This document shows, piece by piece, positions 53,157-61,582 of a stretch of DNA of 64,000 nucleotides. The DNA lies in contig JAIXWX010000022.1 in assembly GCA_027491075.1 (NCBI GenBank), positions 62,001-126,000 of the forward strand, written 5' to 3'. The notes beneath the pieces were generated by a model. The model was not told the origin of the DNA. It made no database searches and saw only the letters and a list, made by a program, of their open reading frames with translations. The first letter of the stretch is position 1, and the number at the start of each line of letters is the position of its first letter. A program made the position numbers and the translations under genes. The stretch comes from Flavobacteriales bacterium (lineage in GTDB: Bacteria; Bacteroidota; Bacteroidia; Flavobacteriales_D; Sanyastnellaceae).

Positions 53157-53864
53157 CTATTCTTTATTGTAAGCCTCCACAGCAAAGAATCGTGCATCTG
53201 ACTTCTTATTTTCTAATAAATAAGAAGAACCTCCAACGACGATACCCACTGCCATGACCGGTGAAAACCTTACGTCGTCATTGCTTTGACGAAGAATATC
53301 GTATGCAATTAAACCAGCGCCTGTTGCGATTAATCCAATTTGCAAAAACTTATACGTTTGAAAAAGGCGAAGCTCTTTGAGCGCTTGTTCATTGTCGCTC
53401 ATATCTGCCTTTAAATTTTTATAACTTGCTTTTTGAATAGAACCATCCAATTTGGTGTAATATTGAAACACCTCCCCTGAAGCCAATAGGTCACTCTTCT
53501 CCTTTTCTGAGCTCTTGTCGATGGGTAAGTCATCACCGCCATAAAACTCCATATCTATTTCTTCAAAAATTGAAATTTTACCCGATTTGATTCTCAAAGC
53601 GTAACGTTCCGACTTATCGCCATAGATCTTGTTGAGGTTTGCAAAATATCCGTGGTTATTTTCAAGAAATTGTACCAGGTAAGACTCAAACTTCTTTCCG
53701 TCCAATTCGAATGAAGGAGTTTTCATAATAGGATTTACGTACAACAACTTTTCTCCAGATATTGATTCTCCTGAATAAAGTTTAACGGAATGATTTTCTG
53801 TTTTTTGAGAAAATGCATAGAAAGAGATCAGTAGAGTGCTAAGAATGAGAGCTAACTTGTTCAT
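53157..53864 (-). CDS. Exported hypothetical protein
   Basis: 235 residues with a signal peptide (1-19, ending FYAFSQ) and a late hydrophobic segment (about 173-190, LQIGLIATGAGLIAYDIL) and another (about 203-216). The central part (VKLYSGESISGEKLLYVNPIMKTPSFELDGKKF) suggests a beta domain. No family or function is recognised. It is transcribed alone on the minus strand, convergent with the TPR-like gene. Confidence 0.65.
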   Translation of the reverse strand: MNKLALILSTLLISFYAFSQKTENHSVKLYSGESISGEKLLYVNPIMKTPSFELDGKKFESYLVQFLENNHGYFANLNKIYGDKSERYALRIKSGKISIFEEIDMEFYGGDDLPIDKSSEKEKSDLLASGEVFQYYTKLDGSIQKASYKNLKADMSDNEQALKELRLFQTYKFLQIGLIATGAGLIAYDILRQSNDDVRFSPVMAVGIVVGGSSYLLENKKSDARFFAVEAYNKE

Positions 53865-53916
53865 AAAGGGTGGAATTAACGGGACTTTCTACGACCAAAT
53901 TAGAGAAAAGTTTCAG

Positions 53917-54585
53917 TTAACCTTCAATCTTATTTTGGACATACCTATTTATTATTTTGCTTACCTCTTCACCCCTATCAAATGCACTAAAATGTCCACC
54001 TCCTTCGAGTATAAACGGCGACTTCATTTTTCGATAATCGAAAAGTATATCCTTTGTTCCGATAATCTGAATAAACTCTCCGAAAGGATCTTCTTTGTTT
54101 GTCCATTCTAGAACAGCACCCACGCTGAAATGCACGAATCGCGGGCCAAGCTTTTCAATCATGTCGTAGAACATACTTCGTTGTTGTTCGTTTTTGAAAC
54201 CCATGAATGTATCCGCCAATTTGTACAACTTAGGAATATTATGAGGTTTCACGGCCTTATGTATCCTCAGACGTCTAACTGTTTTGAGTAATCTAGGAAA
54301 TTGATGCACCCCTGTTGGGGCACTCACTAAAACCGTCAGTTTTGGTTTTATAATTCGGCTTAATTCAACGGCCATCATTCCTCCCATGGAGGAGCCAATT
54401 ATGATATTGTTCTCGGTTTGAATTCTTTGAGCAATAAACAATGCATACTCAGATAGACTTTTAGCATCGCCGTGATCTGTCCATTCTAGATAGTGAATGA
54501 CCCCATTTTGCAGATTGAAGTTCTCAAATATTCTTCTATCCGCACCCATTCCTGGTATGAGATAATAATTATACTTCGCTTCCAT
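53917..54585 (-). CDS. Alpha/beta-hydrolase fold protein
   Basis: 222 residues. The start YYLIPGMGADRRIFENF is the oxyanion-hole strand, the nucleophile Ser lies in IIIGSSMGGMMAVEL, the acid Asp probably in IGTKDILF and the His in EGGGHFSAFDR. Substrate unknown; Bacteroidota homologues are annotated only as alpha/beta hydrolases. Its start codon is 18 bases from the divergent pyrR start, and its -7 element (54608-54615) lies inside the first pyrR codons. Confidence 0.82.
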   Translation of the reverse strand: MEAKYNYYLIPGMGADRRIFENFNLQNGVIHYLEWTDHGDAKSLSEYALFIAQRIQTENNIIIGSSMGGMMAVELSRIIKPKLTVLVSAPTGVHQFPRLLKTVRRLRIHKAVKPHNIPKLYKLADTFMGFKNEQQRSMFYDMIEKLGPRFVHFSVGAVLEWTNKEDPFGEFIQIIGTKDILFDYRKMKSPFILEGGGHFSAFDRGEEVSKIINRYVQNKIEG

Positions 54586-54587
54586 AT

Positions 54588-54595
54588 TATATTTG
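54588..54595 (+). promoter_or_regulatory. -7 promoter element of pyrR
   Basis: TATATTTG, a perfect match, eight bases before ATG 54604. The leader would be only a few bases, so no attenuator can precede pyrR. Confidence 0.7.
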
Positions 54596-54603
54596 CTTCC
54601 GCG

Positions 54604-55143
54604 ATGGCAAACTTAACGCTCGTTGATAACAAACATCTTGGCCTGATAATTAACAGGCTTTGCTATCAGTTGATTGAAGATCACGGTACGTTTAACGACA
54701 CCGTATTGCTTGGTCTTCAACCTAGAGGGGTTTTCTTCGCTGAAAGAATCGTGGAAAAGTTAAAGACTATTTCGCCAAAGGCCAATATAAAATATGGTAA
54801 AGTAGATCCCACTTTTTATCGTGATGATTTTAGAAGAAGTGACAAGACCTTGCTTGCTCAGCCAACAGAAATACCTTATGATTTAGAAGGAAAGAAAGTT
54901 GTTTTAATGGATGATGTGCTCTATACTGGACGCACCATTCGCGCTGGGATAGAGTGTCTTTTAGAATATGGTCGTCCGTCATCCATTGAGTTGATGGTAC
55001 TAATAGACAGACGGCTCAGTCGCGAACTGCCTATTGAACCTACCTATTTAGGTTTAAGTGTTGATAGTTATGACAATCAGAAAGTAAAGGTGATTTGGAA
55101 TGGCGAATCTGGAGATAAAGTTCAGCTACTAACCGATAAGTAA
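54604..55143 (+). CDS. pyrR: PyrR, uracil phosphoribosyltransferase / pyrimidine regulator
   Basis: 179 residues from ATG 54604. The PRTase motif VVLMDDVLYTGRTIRAGIE, the LLGLQPRGVFFAERI block and VMVLIDRRLSRELPIEP-type segment (ELMVLIDRRLSRELPI) define PyrR. In Gram-positive bacteria it binds pyr mRNA leaders and also has uracil phosphoribosyltransferase activity. The frame is open upstream to 54493, but that lead crosses the promoter and lacks homology-like features. It is three bases upstream of pyrB, so pyrimidine control is likely, but the short leader argues against self-attenuation. Confidence 0.93.
   Translation: MANLTLVDNKHLGLIINRLCYQLIEDHGTFNDTVLLGLQPRGVFFAERIVEKLKTISPKANIKYGKVDPTFYRDDFRRSDKTLLAQPTEIPYDLEGKKVVLMDDVLYTGRTIRAGIECLLEYGRPSSIELMVLIDRRLSRELPIEPTYLGLSVDSYDNQKVKVIWNGESGDKVQLLTDK
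54608..54615 (-). promoter_or_regulatory. -7 promoter element of the alpha/beta-hydrolase gene, inside pyrR
   Basis: The minus strand reads TAAGTTTG, a perfect match, 22 bases before the hydrolase ATG. It overlaps the start of pyrR, so the two promoters face each other. Confidence 0.6.
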
Positions 55144-55146
55144 TAA

Positions 55147-56100
55147 ATGAACCGCACCCTTAGTGTCAAGCATTTACTGGGAATAAAAGACCTCACCAAA
55201 GAGGACATTGAGCTTATATTTTCTCAGGCCGATGAGTTCAAAGAAGTATTAAATAGGCCGATTAAAAAAGTTCCTTCCCTGCGAGATGTTACCATAGCTA
55301 ATCTTTTTTTTGAAAACTCCACTCGCACAAGATTGAGTTTCGAGCTAGCCGAGAAGCGGTTGAGTGCCGATATCGTGAATTTTTCAGCCTCCACTTCCTC
55401 TGTAAAAAAGGGCGAGACTTTGGTAGACACCGTCAACAATATATTGGCGATGAAAGTTGACATGGTGGTCATGAGGCACAGTGCTCCTGGAAGTTGCCTT
55501 TTTCTTAGTAAACATATAGACGCAGCCATTGTGAATGCCGGAGATGGAACTCATGAGCATCCAACTCAAGCATTGCTCGATGCATACTCGATAAGAGAAA
55601 AGCTTGGTTCATTGAAAGGCAAGAAAGTGGCCATCATTGGTGATATAACACACAGCCGGGTTGCACTTTCAAACATTTATTGTCTAAAGAAACTGGGTGC
55701 TGAAGTGATGGTATGCGGGCCAAGCACTATGATACCCAAGCACATTCAATCTTTGGGTGTGAAGGTAGAGCACAGCTTACGCAATGCATTAGAGTGGTGT
55801 GATGTTGCGAACATGTTACGGATTCAATTGGAGCGTCAAGAAGTGAGTGTCCCCTATTTCCCCTCTTTGCGCGAGTACAGCATGCAATATGGACTGACTA
55901 AGGAAATTCTCGAAGGGCTTTCAAAGAAGGTAGTGGTGATGCATCCTGGTCCTATCAACCGCGGGGTAGAAATAACCAGTGAAGTGGCCGATCACACTCA
56001 AAGCATCATTCTGGAACAAGTTGAGAATGGCGTTGCTATTCGCATGGCAGTCATATATCTTCTGGCTCAAACACGTAGAACCGAAAAGGAAGTTGTATAA
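55147..56100 (+). CDS. pyrB: Aspartate carbamoyltransferase catalytic chain
   Basis: 317 residues. Carbamoyl-phosphate motif FENSTRTRLSFE, then MVVMRHSAPG, DGTHEHPTQALLD and MHPGPINRGVEI are all present. It makes carbamoyl-aspartate, the committed step of pyrimidine synthesis. A separate regulatory chain (PyrI) is not seen next to it, and the length fits the catalytic chain used with PyrR. It is three bases after pyrR. Confidence 0.96.
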   Translation: MNRTLSVKHLLGIKDLTKEDIELIFSQADEFKEVLNRPIKKVPSLRDVTIANLFFENSTRTRLSFELAEKRLSADIVNFSASTSSVKKGETLVDTVNNILAMKVDMVVMRHSAPGSCLFLSKHIDAAIVNAGDGTHEHPTQALLDAYSIREKLGSLKGKKVAIIGDITHSRVALSNIYCLKKLGAEVMVCGPSTMIPKHIQSLGVKVEHSLRNALEWCDVANMLRIQLERQEVSVPYFPSLREYSMQYGLTKEILEGLSKKVVVMHPGPINRGVEITSEVADHTQSIILEQVENGVAIRMAVIYLLAQTRRTEKEVV

Positions 56101-56113
56101 AGAGAAAATTGTG

Positions 56114-56121
56114 TATATTTG
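56114..56121 (+). promoter_or_regulatory. -7 promoter element of the STAS gene
   Basis: TATATTTG, a perfect match, 17 bases before ATG 56139, with TTG 18 bases upstream (56093-56095). Confidence 0.68.
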
Positions 56122-56138
56122 GAGCAAACCGCCAATCT

Positions 56139-56504
56139 ATGAAGTTTGAAGTTGAAAACAGGGATAAAGTAGTGATAATCAAGTCCAAAATTGAAAAGCT
56201 GGATGCCATTCACGCTCCCGAGTTAAAGAGTGAAATTGTCATGCAAAGCAAATCAGGCCATAAAAATTTGGTTATGGACTTGTCAGATACCCGTTATATC
56301 GATTCCTCAGGTCTCAGTGCAGTGCTCGTTGCCAATCGCTCATGCAGAGATAACAATGGAACTTTTGTTCTTTGTGGCCTTCAAGAAAGCGTTAAGAAAT
56401 TGATCAGTATCTCACAATTAGATAGTGTTTTGAAAATAACCCCAACCCTCAATGAAGCCGTTGATTTGGTTTACATGGAGGAAGTTGAAAGAGATTTACA
56501 ATAA
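56139..56504 (+). CDS. STAS-domain protein (anti-sigma factor antagonist type)
   Basis: 121 residues, a single STAS domain: VVIIKSKIEKLDAIHAPELKSEI, then the phosphorylatable-type Ser in DTRYIDSSGLSAVLVANRSC, and FVLCGLQESVKKLISISQLD. It looks like SpoIIAA/RsbV-class proteins that switch partner kinases. No RsbW-like kinase or sigma-B gene is near, so its target is unknown. The ATG at 56139 is used because an upstream in-frame ATG at 56109 would lie across the -7 element. It is four bases from the following T9SS gene. Confidence 0.9.
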   Translation: MKFEVENRDKVVIIKSKIEKLDAIHAPELKSEIVMQSKSGHKNLVMDLSDTRYIDSSGLSAVLVANRSCRDNNGTFVLCGLQESVKKLISISQLDSVLKITPTLNEAVDLVYMEEVERDLQ

Positions 56505-56508
56505 TTGT

Positions 56509-57321
56509 ATGAAAAAAATTTTACTCTCCTTTTTTGCTCTTTACTTATCAGCGCAGTCATTTGGACAGTGCGATCCTTCTGCCTATGATTGGGCGGGAGC
56601 CGCTTTTGGTGTTTCTCCGAATCCTACGATTGGTGAAGTGTTTGATAATGGTGTTTTAGATCAACCCTACACTGAACAGATTTATGTGAAGGCACCAACC
56701 TTGGCAGGTGATATTCCTGGAGCTCCGGCACTTTTCGCCATGGTTCCAATCGATTCACTGTCGTTAACTGGCATTCAGTTTAGCCTTGGAGGCACATGGA
56801 CGAACTTGAGCGTGCTGGGTTTGACAGTTACATGCAACAACGCAGGAGTTAGTCCTATTGAATGTAATTTCTATCCAGGAGGATCATATTGCGGAGATAT
56901 CTCTGGTACTCCAACCATTGCAGGAACTTTTCCTGTAAAAATAGATGCCATTGGGTATGTTAATTTCTTTGGATCACAAGCAATCCCTTACTCATTTGAA
57001 AATTACCAAATCATAATTACTGATGGTACTGTAAATATTCTAGAACAAGCCGAAGCAAACATTGCGCTTTCATTGAGCAGTGCTCAACCGAATCCTGCCA
57101 ATAACAATACAGTGATTCACTTTGACCTTCCACAAAGTGGAAGTGCGCAGGTGCTCGTTTATAATCTTTTGGGTGAAACCGTATTAAGCCGCACGGTGAG
57201 TGGCAAGAAAGGAACTAACACTTTCACCATTGAAACTGAGAATTGGAAGAATGGAGTTTATCTCTACTCTCTCCAAGTAGGTGACAAGAGAATCACCAAA
57301 AAATTGATGGTTCAGCATTAA
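56509..57321 (+). CDS. Secreted protein with T9SS type A sorting domain
   Basis: 270 residues from ATG 56509. A signal peptide (1-18, ending SFGQ) precedes a beta-rich domain (about 20-180) with the segment FKxxYVNFFGSQ-like (IDAIGYVNFFGSQAIPYSF), and the last 75 residues (SSAQPNPANNNTVIHFDLPQSG to VYLYSLQVGDKRITKKLMV) form a T9SS type A sorting domain. It should be exported across the outer membrane; the role is unknown. It is probably co-transcribed with the STAS gene and ends at a strong terminator. Confidence 0.85.
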   Translation: MKKILLSFFALYLSAQSFGQCDPSAYDWAGAAFGVSPNPTIGEVFDNGVLDQPYTEQIYVKAPTLAGDIPGAPALFAMVPIDSLSLTGIQFSLGGTWTNLSVLGLTVTCNNAGVSPIECNFYPGGSYCGDISGTPTIAGTFPVKIDAIGYVNFFGSQAIPYSFENYQIIITDGTVNILEQAEANIALSLSSAQPNPANNNTVIHFDLPQSGSAQVLVYNLLGETVLSRTVSGKKGTNTFTIETENWKNGVYLYSLQVGDKRITKKLMVQH

Positions 57322-57338
57322 ACTCCAACAATACAGTG

Positions 57339-57369
57339 AACCGTTGCTGAAAAGCAACGGTTTTTTTTT
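57339..57369 (+). terminator. Terminator after the STAS-T9SS operon
   Basis: AACCGTTGCT (57339-57348), GAAA tetraloop, AGCAACGGTT (57353-57362), then a run of nine T to 57369. It ends only two bases before the rnz ATG at 57372. Confidence 0.9.
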
Positions 57370-57371
57370 AT

Positions 57372-58280
57372 ATGACATTTGAAGTTCTCATTTTAGGATG
57401 TGGTGCGGCTACTCCCACTAGTCGCCACAACCCCTCATCACAGCTTGTCAATATTCATGACAAGCTATTCCTAGTAGATTGCGGAGAGGGCACACAAATG
57501 GAACTTAGAAGGAATAAAGTAAAATTCCAAAAGATCCAGCATATCTTCATTTCACACCTTCATGGAGATCACTATTTGGGATTATTGGGGCTCATAAGTA
57601 GTATGCACTTATTGGGGCGAAAAAGTACGCTTCACTTGTACGGGCCGGCAGAGTTGAAAGAGTTGGTGGAGCTCAATCTTCGTGTGAGTCAAACTTATTT
57701 GGATTATCCATTGGTCTATCATATCACAGATGAAAAGCGTCAAATAAAGCTTTTTGAAGATAAGAGTTTAGAAGTGCACAGCTTTCCCCTCAAGCACCGA
57801 ATTCCCTGCACTGGGTTCTTATTTATGGAAAAGCAGAAGCAGCATAAGATACACAAGGATATCATCGTCGAATATCGGCTTTCTCCTTCTCAAATAATTC
57901 AATTAAAAAAAGGAGAAAATGTGGAGACCAATCGAGGAATTTTGACCGTCGAGCAAGCCTGTATATTGGCCGAAAAACCCAAATCATACGCGTACTGCAG
58001 CGATACCATGTATTGGGAACGTCTAGTTGATTTTATATCCGGAATTGATCTTATTTATCATGAGAGTACCTTTCTTAATAGTGAGAAAGAAAGAGCCAAA
58101 CAAACGTATCATTCCACCGCTGAACAAGCGGCGAAGATGGCTGCATTGCTGGGGGCTAAGAAATTAATTCTCGGTCATTACAGTTCTCGATATACCGATT
58201 TACAGCCTTTCATTGAACAAGCAAAGCCCTTTTTCGAAAATGTAATTCTCGCAGATGAAGGAATGGTGGTTGCGCTCTAA
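57372..58280 (+). CDS. rnz: Ribonuclease Z
   Basis: 302 residues of the metallo-beta-lactamase fold. The zinc motif SHLHGDHYLG (His62, His64, Asp66, His67), the FxLGxGAxTP-type start (VLILGCGAATPTS), HRIPCTGF and the C-terminal LILGHYSSRY identify RNase Z, which removes tRNA 3' trailers. This matters here because the tRNA seen in this window has no encoded CCA. The ATG lies two bases after the T run of a terminator and no -7 element was found, so how it is transcribed is unclear. Confidence 0.95.
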   Translation: MTFEVLILGCGAATPTSRHNPSSQLVNIHDKLFLVDCGEGTQMELRRNKVKFQKIQHIFISHLHGDHYLGLLGLISSMHLLGRKSTLHLYGPAELKELVELNLRVSQTYLDYPLVYHITDEKRQIKLFEDKSLEVHSFPLKHRIPCTGFLFMEKQKQHKIHKDIIVEYRLSPSQIIQLKKGENVETNRGILTVEQACILAEKPKSYAYCSDTMYWERLVDFISGIDLIYHESTFLNSEKERAKQTYHSTAEQAAKMAALLGAKKLILGHYSSRYTDLQPFIEQAKPFFENVILADEGMVVAL

Positions 58281-59224
58281 CGACCTCCCCTGTTCATTTT
58301 TTGTCGCTTAATAAAATATTGCAAGAGGATATTGTTATAACCCTCATTGATATCCGCCTCCACGAAATCTATAGCGTAAGCGCCACACTTCAATTTCAAC
58401 TCCGTTTTAAACTTTTCGAAATTGGCTTTATAGGTTTCCCTAATATCTGCAGGATTCACTTTTATTTCGGCACCACTTTCCAGATCGATGAATGTATATG
58501 GTCGGTTCTCAAAATCAAACAGCTCTTCCTTCTTTTTATCTGTTACATGAAAAAGAATGACTTCATGCTTGTTATGCTTTAAATGTTGAAGTGCAGAAAA
58601 CAGCTCTTCAGATTTGGCGCTATTATCCATCATATCAGAAAAAATAACCACCAGTGATCTGCGATGAATACTTTCTGCTATTTCGTGGAGCGTATCCACA
58701 ACCATAGAGGTTTTCTTTTCCTCTGCTCCAATGCTGTTGAGTTTTCTTTCTAGCTCACTAAACAGATAATTGATATGCGTACCGCTGCTTCCCGCTCTGG
58801 TATTAACTTCTATTTTATCAGAAAAGATACTCAGCCCCACTGCGTCCCTTTGGTTTTTTAGCATTTCAATAAGCGTTGCAGCCCCATAGATGGAGAATTT
58901 GATTTTGCTCATTTCATTGCTTTCTGCGCTCACCGCATCCGGGAAGTACATACTTGAAGAAACATCCAAAAGGATGTGGCAGCGTAGGTTTGTTTCCTCT
59001 TCGTACCTTTTCACGAAATGTTTCTCGGTGCGTGCAAGGAGTTTCCAATCCAGATGCCTTGTCGATTCGCCAGAATTATATTGTCTGTGTTCGGCAAATT
59101 CTACAGAGAATCCATGAAATGGACTTTTATGCATCCCTGTTATAAATCCTTCTACCGCTTGCTTTGCCAACAATTCAAGTTTGCTCAAGCTTTGAATATC
59201 TCTTCTATCAATTTGAATCGGCAT
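58277..59224 (-). CDS. DUF58 domain protein (VWA-like)
   Basis: 315 residues. The start ELLAKQAVEGFITGMHKSPFHGFSVEFAEHRQYNSGESTRHLDWKLLART is the DUF58 signature; then DVSSSMYF is a MIDAS-type metal motif. These proteins are part of MoxR-type chaperone and CoxE-like systems; in Bacteroidota they often sit with a MoxR ATPase, which is absent here. The stop overlaps the convergent rnz stop. It is 11 bases after the FdhF-like gene, on the same transcript. Confidence 0.9.
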   Translation of the reverse strand: MPIQIDRRDIQSLSKLELLAKQAVEGFITGMHKSPFHGFSVEFAEHRQYNSGESTRHLDWKLLARTEKHFVKRYEEETNLRCHILLDVSSSMYFPDAVSAESNEMSKIKFSIYGAATLIEMLKNQRDAVGLSIFSDKIEVNTRAGSSGTHINYLFSELERKLNSIGAEEKKTSMVVDTLHEIAESIHRRSLVVIFSDMMDNSAKSEELFSALQHLKHNKHEVILFHVTDKKKEELFDFENRPYTFIDLESGAEIKVNPADIRETYKANFEKFKTELKLKCGAYAIDFVEADINEGYNNILLQYFIKRQKMNRGGR

Positions 59225-59235
59225 AATGCTTTTTC

Positions 59236-61530
59236 TTATAATTTTTCTATTCTTACAGGGACGAACTTACTCATAGGAGTATTGCTTTTATCCGCAGTTG
59301 CCTTTAAAGGAACTAGACAATTGGTTTCTGGAAAATAGGTAGCGATGTTTCCTTTTGGGATGTCAAAAGGAATTACATGAAAATGGTTGGCTCTTCTTTC
59401 AACACCGTCTTGATCACTGATCAAATTCACCAATTCTTTATCTCTTAGTCCTAACAAGGCAATATCCTTTCTATTCATGAGTACTACCCTTCTTTCATTT
59501 TTAATTCCTCTGTATCGGTCATTTAAACCGTAGATAGTAGTGTTGTACTGATCATGGCTTCTGATGGTCATCATCACAAAATACCCTGGACCAACGTCAA
59601 TATTGGGAAGGTCAACTGGCGAGAAATGTGCTTTTTTATCCGCAGTAGTGAACTCTCCATTTCTAGGGCCGTTTGGCAAATAAAATCCATCTTTCGCTCT
59701 GACTCTTTGGTTGAAGTTATCAAATCCAGGAATGACTGCTTCTATCTCGTTTCTGATAAGGTCATAATTTGACTTCCACTCAGACCAATTCAACGAAAAT
59801 TTCTTACCGAATAAACGCTCGGCCAGATCACAAATGATTGCTGGTTCTGATTTTAAATGAGGGCTAGCTGGTGTGAGATTGCCTCTTGAAGTATGTACGA
59901 CTCCCATGCTATTCTCTACAGTAACAAATTGTTCAATACCATTTTGAACATCTCGTTCAGTTCGACCCAAACATGGAAGAATTAAGGCGTGTTCTCCAGT
60001 TACGATATGCGCTCGATTCAGTTTTGTAGAAACATGAACCGTAAGTCCGCATTTCTGCATTGCTTTTCCTGTAAATTCAGAATCAGGAGTAGCGGAAATG
60101 AAATTTCCTCCCATTGCTACGAATACCTTTACTTTTCCCTGATCCATTGCCTCAATGGCCTCCACTACATCGTAGCCATGTTTTCTTGGGGCGCTAAATT
60201 TGAAATGGCCATCCAGTCTATTTAAAAATTCCTCCTTGGGTTTTTCATAGATTCCCATGGTGCGATCGCCTTGTACATTGCTATGGCCTCTAACAGGACA
60301 GAGCCCTGCACCTTCTATTCCTATCGCTCCTCGAAGAAGATGAATATTAACGATTTCCTTGATCGCATTCACCGCATGTTTATGCTGCGTGATGCCCATA
60401 GCCCAACAAGAAATGATTTTCTTATTGGCACTCAATAATACTGCAACCTTGAGGATTAACTCTTCTTCAACTCCACACATCTGCAAAGCCTTATTGTAGT
60501 CAAGGCTGCGAATCGTGTGAATGAAATCTTCAAATCCAAGGGTATTTTTCTCAATAAAATTTTTGTCCACCACCACTCCATTATGGCGTTCATTCTCTTT
60601 CAACATGTGCCATAATATCAACTTTAAAAGAGGAATATCAGAGCCAATTTTTACTTGTAAAAAATAATCGGCGATTTTTGTACCTCCTTTCAAAACATTA
60701 ATTGGACTCTGAGGATCTACAAACTTTGTTGTACCAGTTTCTGGTAGCGGATTTATGTGGACTACCTTACCTCCGTTTGCTTTACACTTTTGCAGTGCAG
60801 AAAGCATTCTTGGATGATTTGTACCAGGATTTTGACCGATAACTAAGACTACTTCTGCTTTATAAATATCTTCAAGCGTCACTGTACCTTTTCCTATGCC
60901 AATGGTTTCACCTAGTCCTACCCCACTGCTTTCGTGACACATATTGCTGCAATCAGGAAGGTTGTTGGTGCCGTAGAGCCTTACCATTAACTGATAAAGA
61001 AATGCTGCTTCATTGCTCGTTCGACCTGAAGTATAAAATACGGCTTCATCTGGACTGCACTGATTGAGTTCCAAGGCCAATAGGTCAAATGCCTTATTCC
61101 AAGAAATGGGTTCGTAAAAAGAAGCACCTTTTGGTAAATACATTGGATGTGTAATTCTGCCGCTTTTTCCAATTTTATAATCGCTCCAATAGCTCATTTC
61201 TTCGACACTATGTTCGGCGAAAAAACCCACATCACATTTTCGTTCTGTTGCCTCTTCAGCGATTGCTTTTGCTCCGTTCTCGCAGTATTCTCCAAGAGAC
61301 GATCGATGAGGTGGTTCAGGCCAAGCACAACCAGGACAGTCAATCCCATCTCTTTGGTTTAACTTGCTCAATGCCTTGAGTCCCTTCCATAGGCCCGTTT
61401 CTTCCGCAATATGCTTCATGGCAACAGTCACGCCCATGATGCCTGCGGCAGCGTTGGATGTTCCTGTGAGTTCTAGTCCAGTAAGTTCCTCAGGGGGAAC
61501 GATTTTCACACGTCTTGGAACGTAGGTCAT
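59236..61530 (-). CDS. FdhF/YdeP-family molybdopterin oxidoreductase
   Basis: 764 residues. The family features are a CPGCAWP motif with CENGAKA (Cys65, 68, 83), YTSGRTSNEAAFLYQL, the molybdenum-ligand Cys198 in SNMCHESSG (Cys, not selenocysteine), GQNPGTNHPRM, and the C-terminal SHDQYNTTIYGLNDRYRG. It lacks the classical N-terminal 4Fe-4S pattern of FdhF. YdeP-like enzymes belong to the DMSO reductase superfamily; formate or acid-resistance roles are debated. A cofactor-supply locus is not in the window. It is 11 bases upstream of the DUF58 gene and has the TATCTTCG element. Confidence 0.88.
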   Translation of the reverse strand: MTYVPRRVKIVPPEELTGLELTGTSNAAAGIMGVTVAMKHIAEETGLWKGLKALSKLNQRDGIDCPGCAWPEPPHRSSLGEYCENGAKAIAEEATERKCDVGFFAEHSVEEMSYWSDYKIGKSGRITHPMYLPKGASFYEPISWNKAFDLLALELNQCSPDEAVFYTSGRTSNEAAFLYQLMVRLYGTNNLPDCSNMCHESSGVGLGETIGIGKGTVTLEDIYKAEVVLVIGQNPGTNHPRMLSALQKCKANGGKVVHINPLPETGTTKFVDPQSPINVLKGGTKIADYFLQVKIGSDIPLLKLILWHMLKENERHNGVVVDKNFIEKNTLGFEDFIHTIRSLDYNKALQMCGVEEELILKVAVLLSANKKIISCWAMGITQHKHAVNAIKEIVNIHLLRGAIGIEGAGLCPVRGHSNVQGDRTMGIYEKPKEEFLNRLDGHFKFSAPRKHGYDVVEAIEAMDQGKVKVFVAMGGNFISATPDSEFTGKAMQKCGLTVHVSTKLNRAHIVTGEHALILPCLGRTERDVQNGIEQFVTVENSMGVVHTSRGNLTPASPHLKSEPAIICDLAERLFGKKFSLNWSEWKSNYDLIRNEIEAVIPGFDNFNQRVRAKDGFYLPNGPRNGEFTTADKKAHFSPVDLPNIDVGPGYFVMMTIRSHDQYNTTIYGLNDRYRGIKNERRVVLMNRKDIALLGLRDKELVNLISDQDGVERRANHFHVIPFDIPKGNIATYFPETNCLVPLKATADKSNTPMSKFVPVRIEKL

Positions 61531-61552
61531 TGCAATTTACAATTTATTATTT

Positions 61553-61560
61553 CGAAGATA
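61553..61560 (-). promoter_or_regulatory. Variant -7 element (TATCTTCG) of the FdhF-like gene
   Basis: The minus strand reads TATCTTCG, 22 bases before the ATG at 61530, the same element and spacing as ettA. Confidence 0.45.
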
Positions 61561-61570
61561 ACAAAAGAAG

Positions 61571-61578
61571 TAGTTTTG
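61571..61578 (+). promoter_or_regulatory. -7 promoter element of the inositol monophosphatase gene (leaderless arrangement)
   Basis: TAGTTTTG, a perfect TAnnTTTG match, then exactly four bases and ATG 61583. Confidence 0.65.
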
Positions 61579-61582
61579 TACT

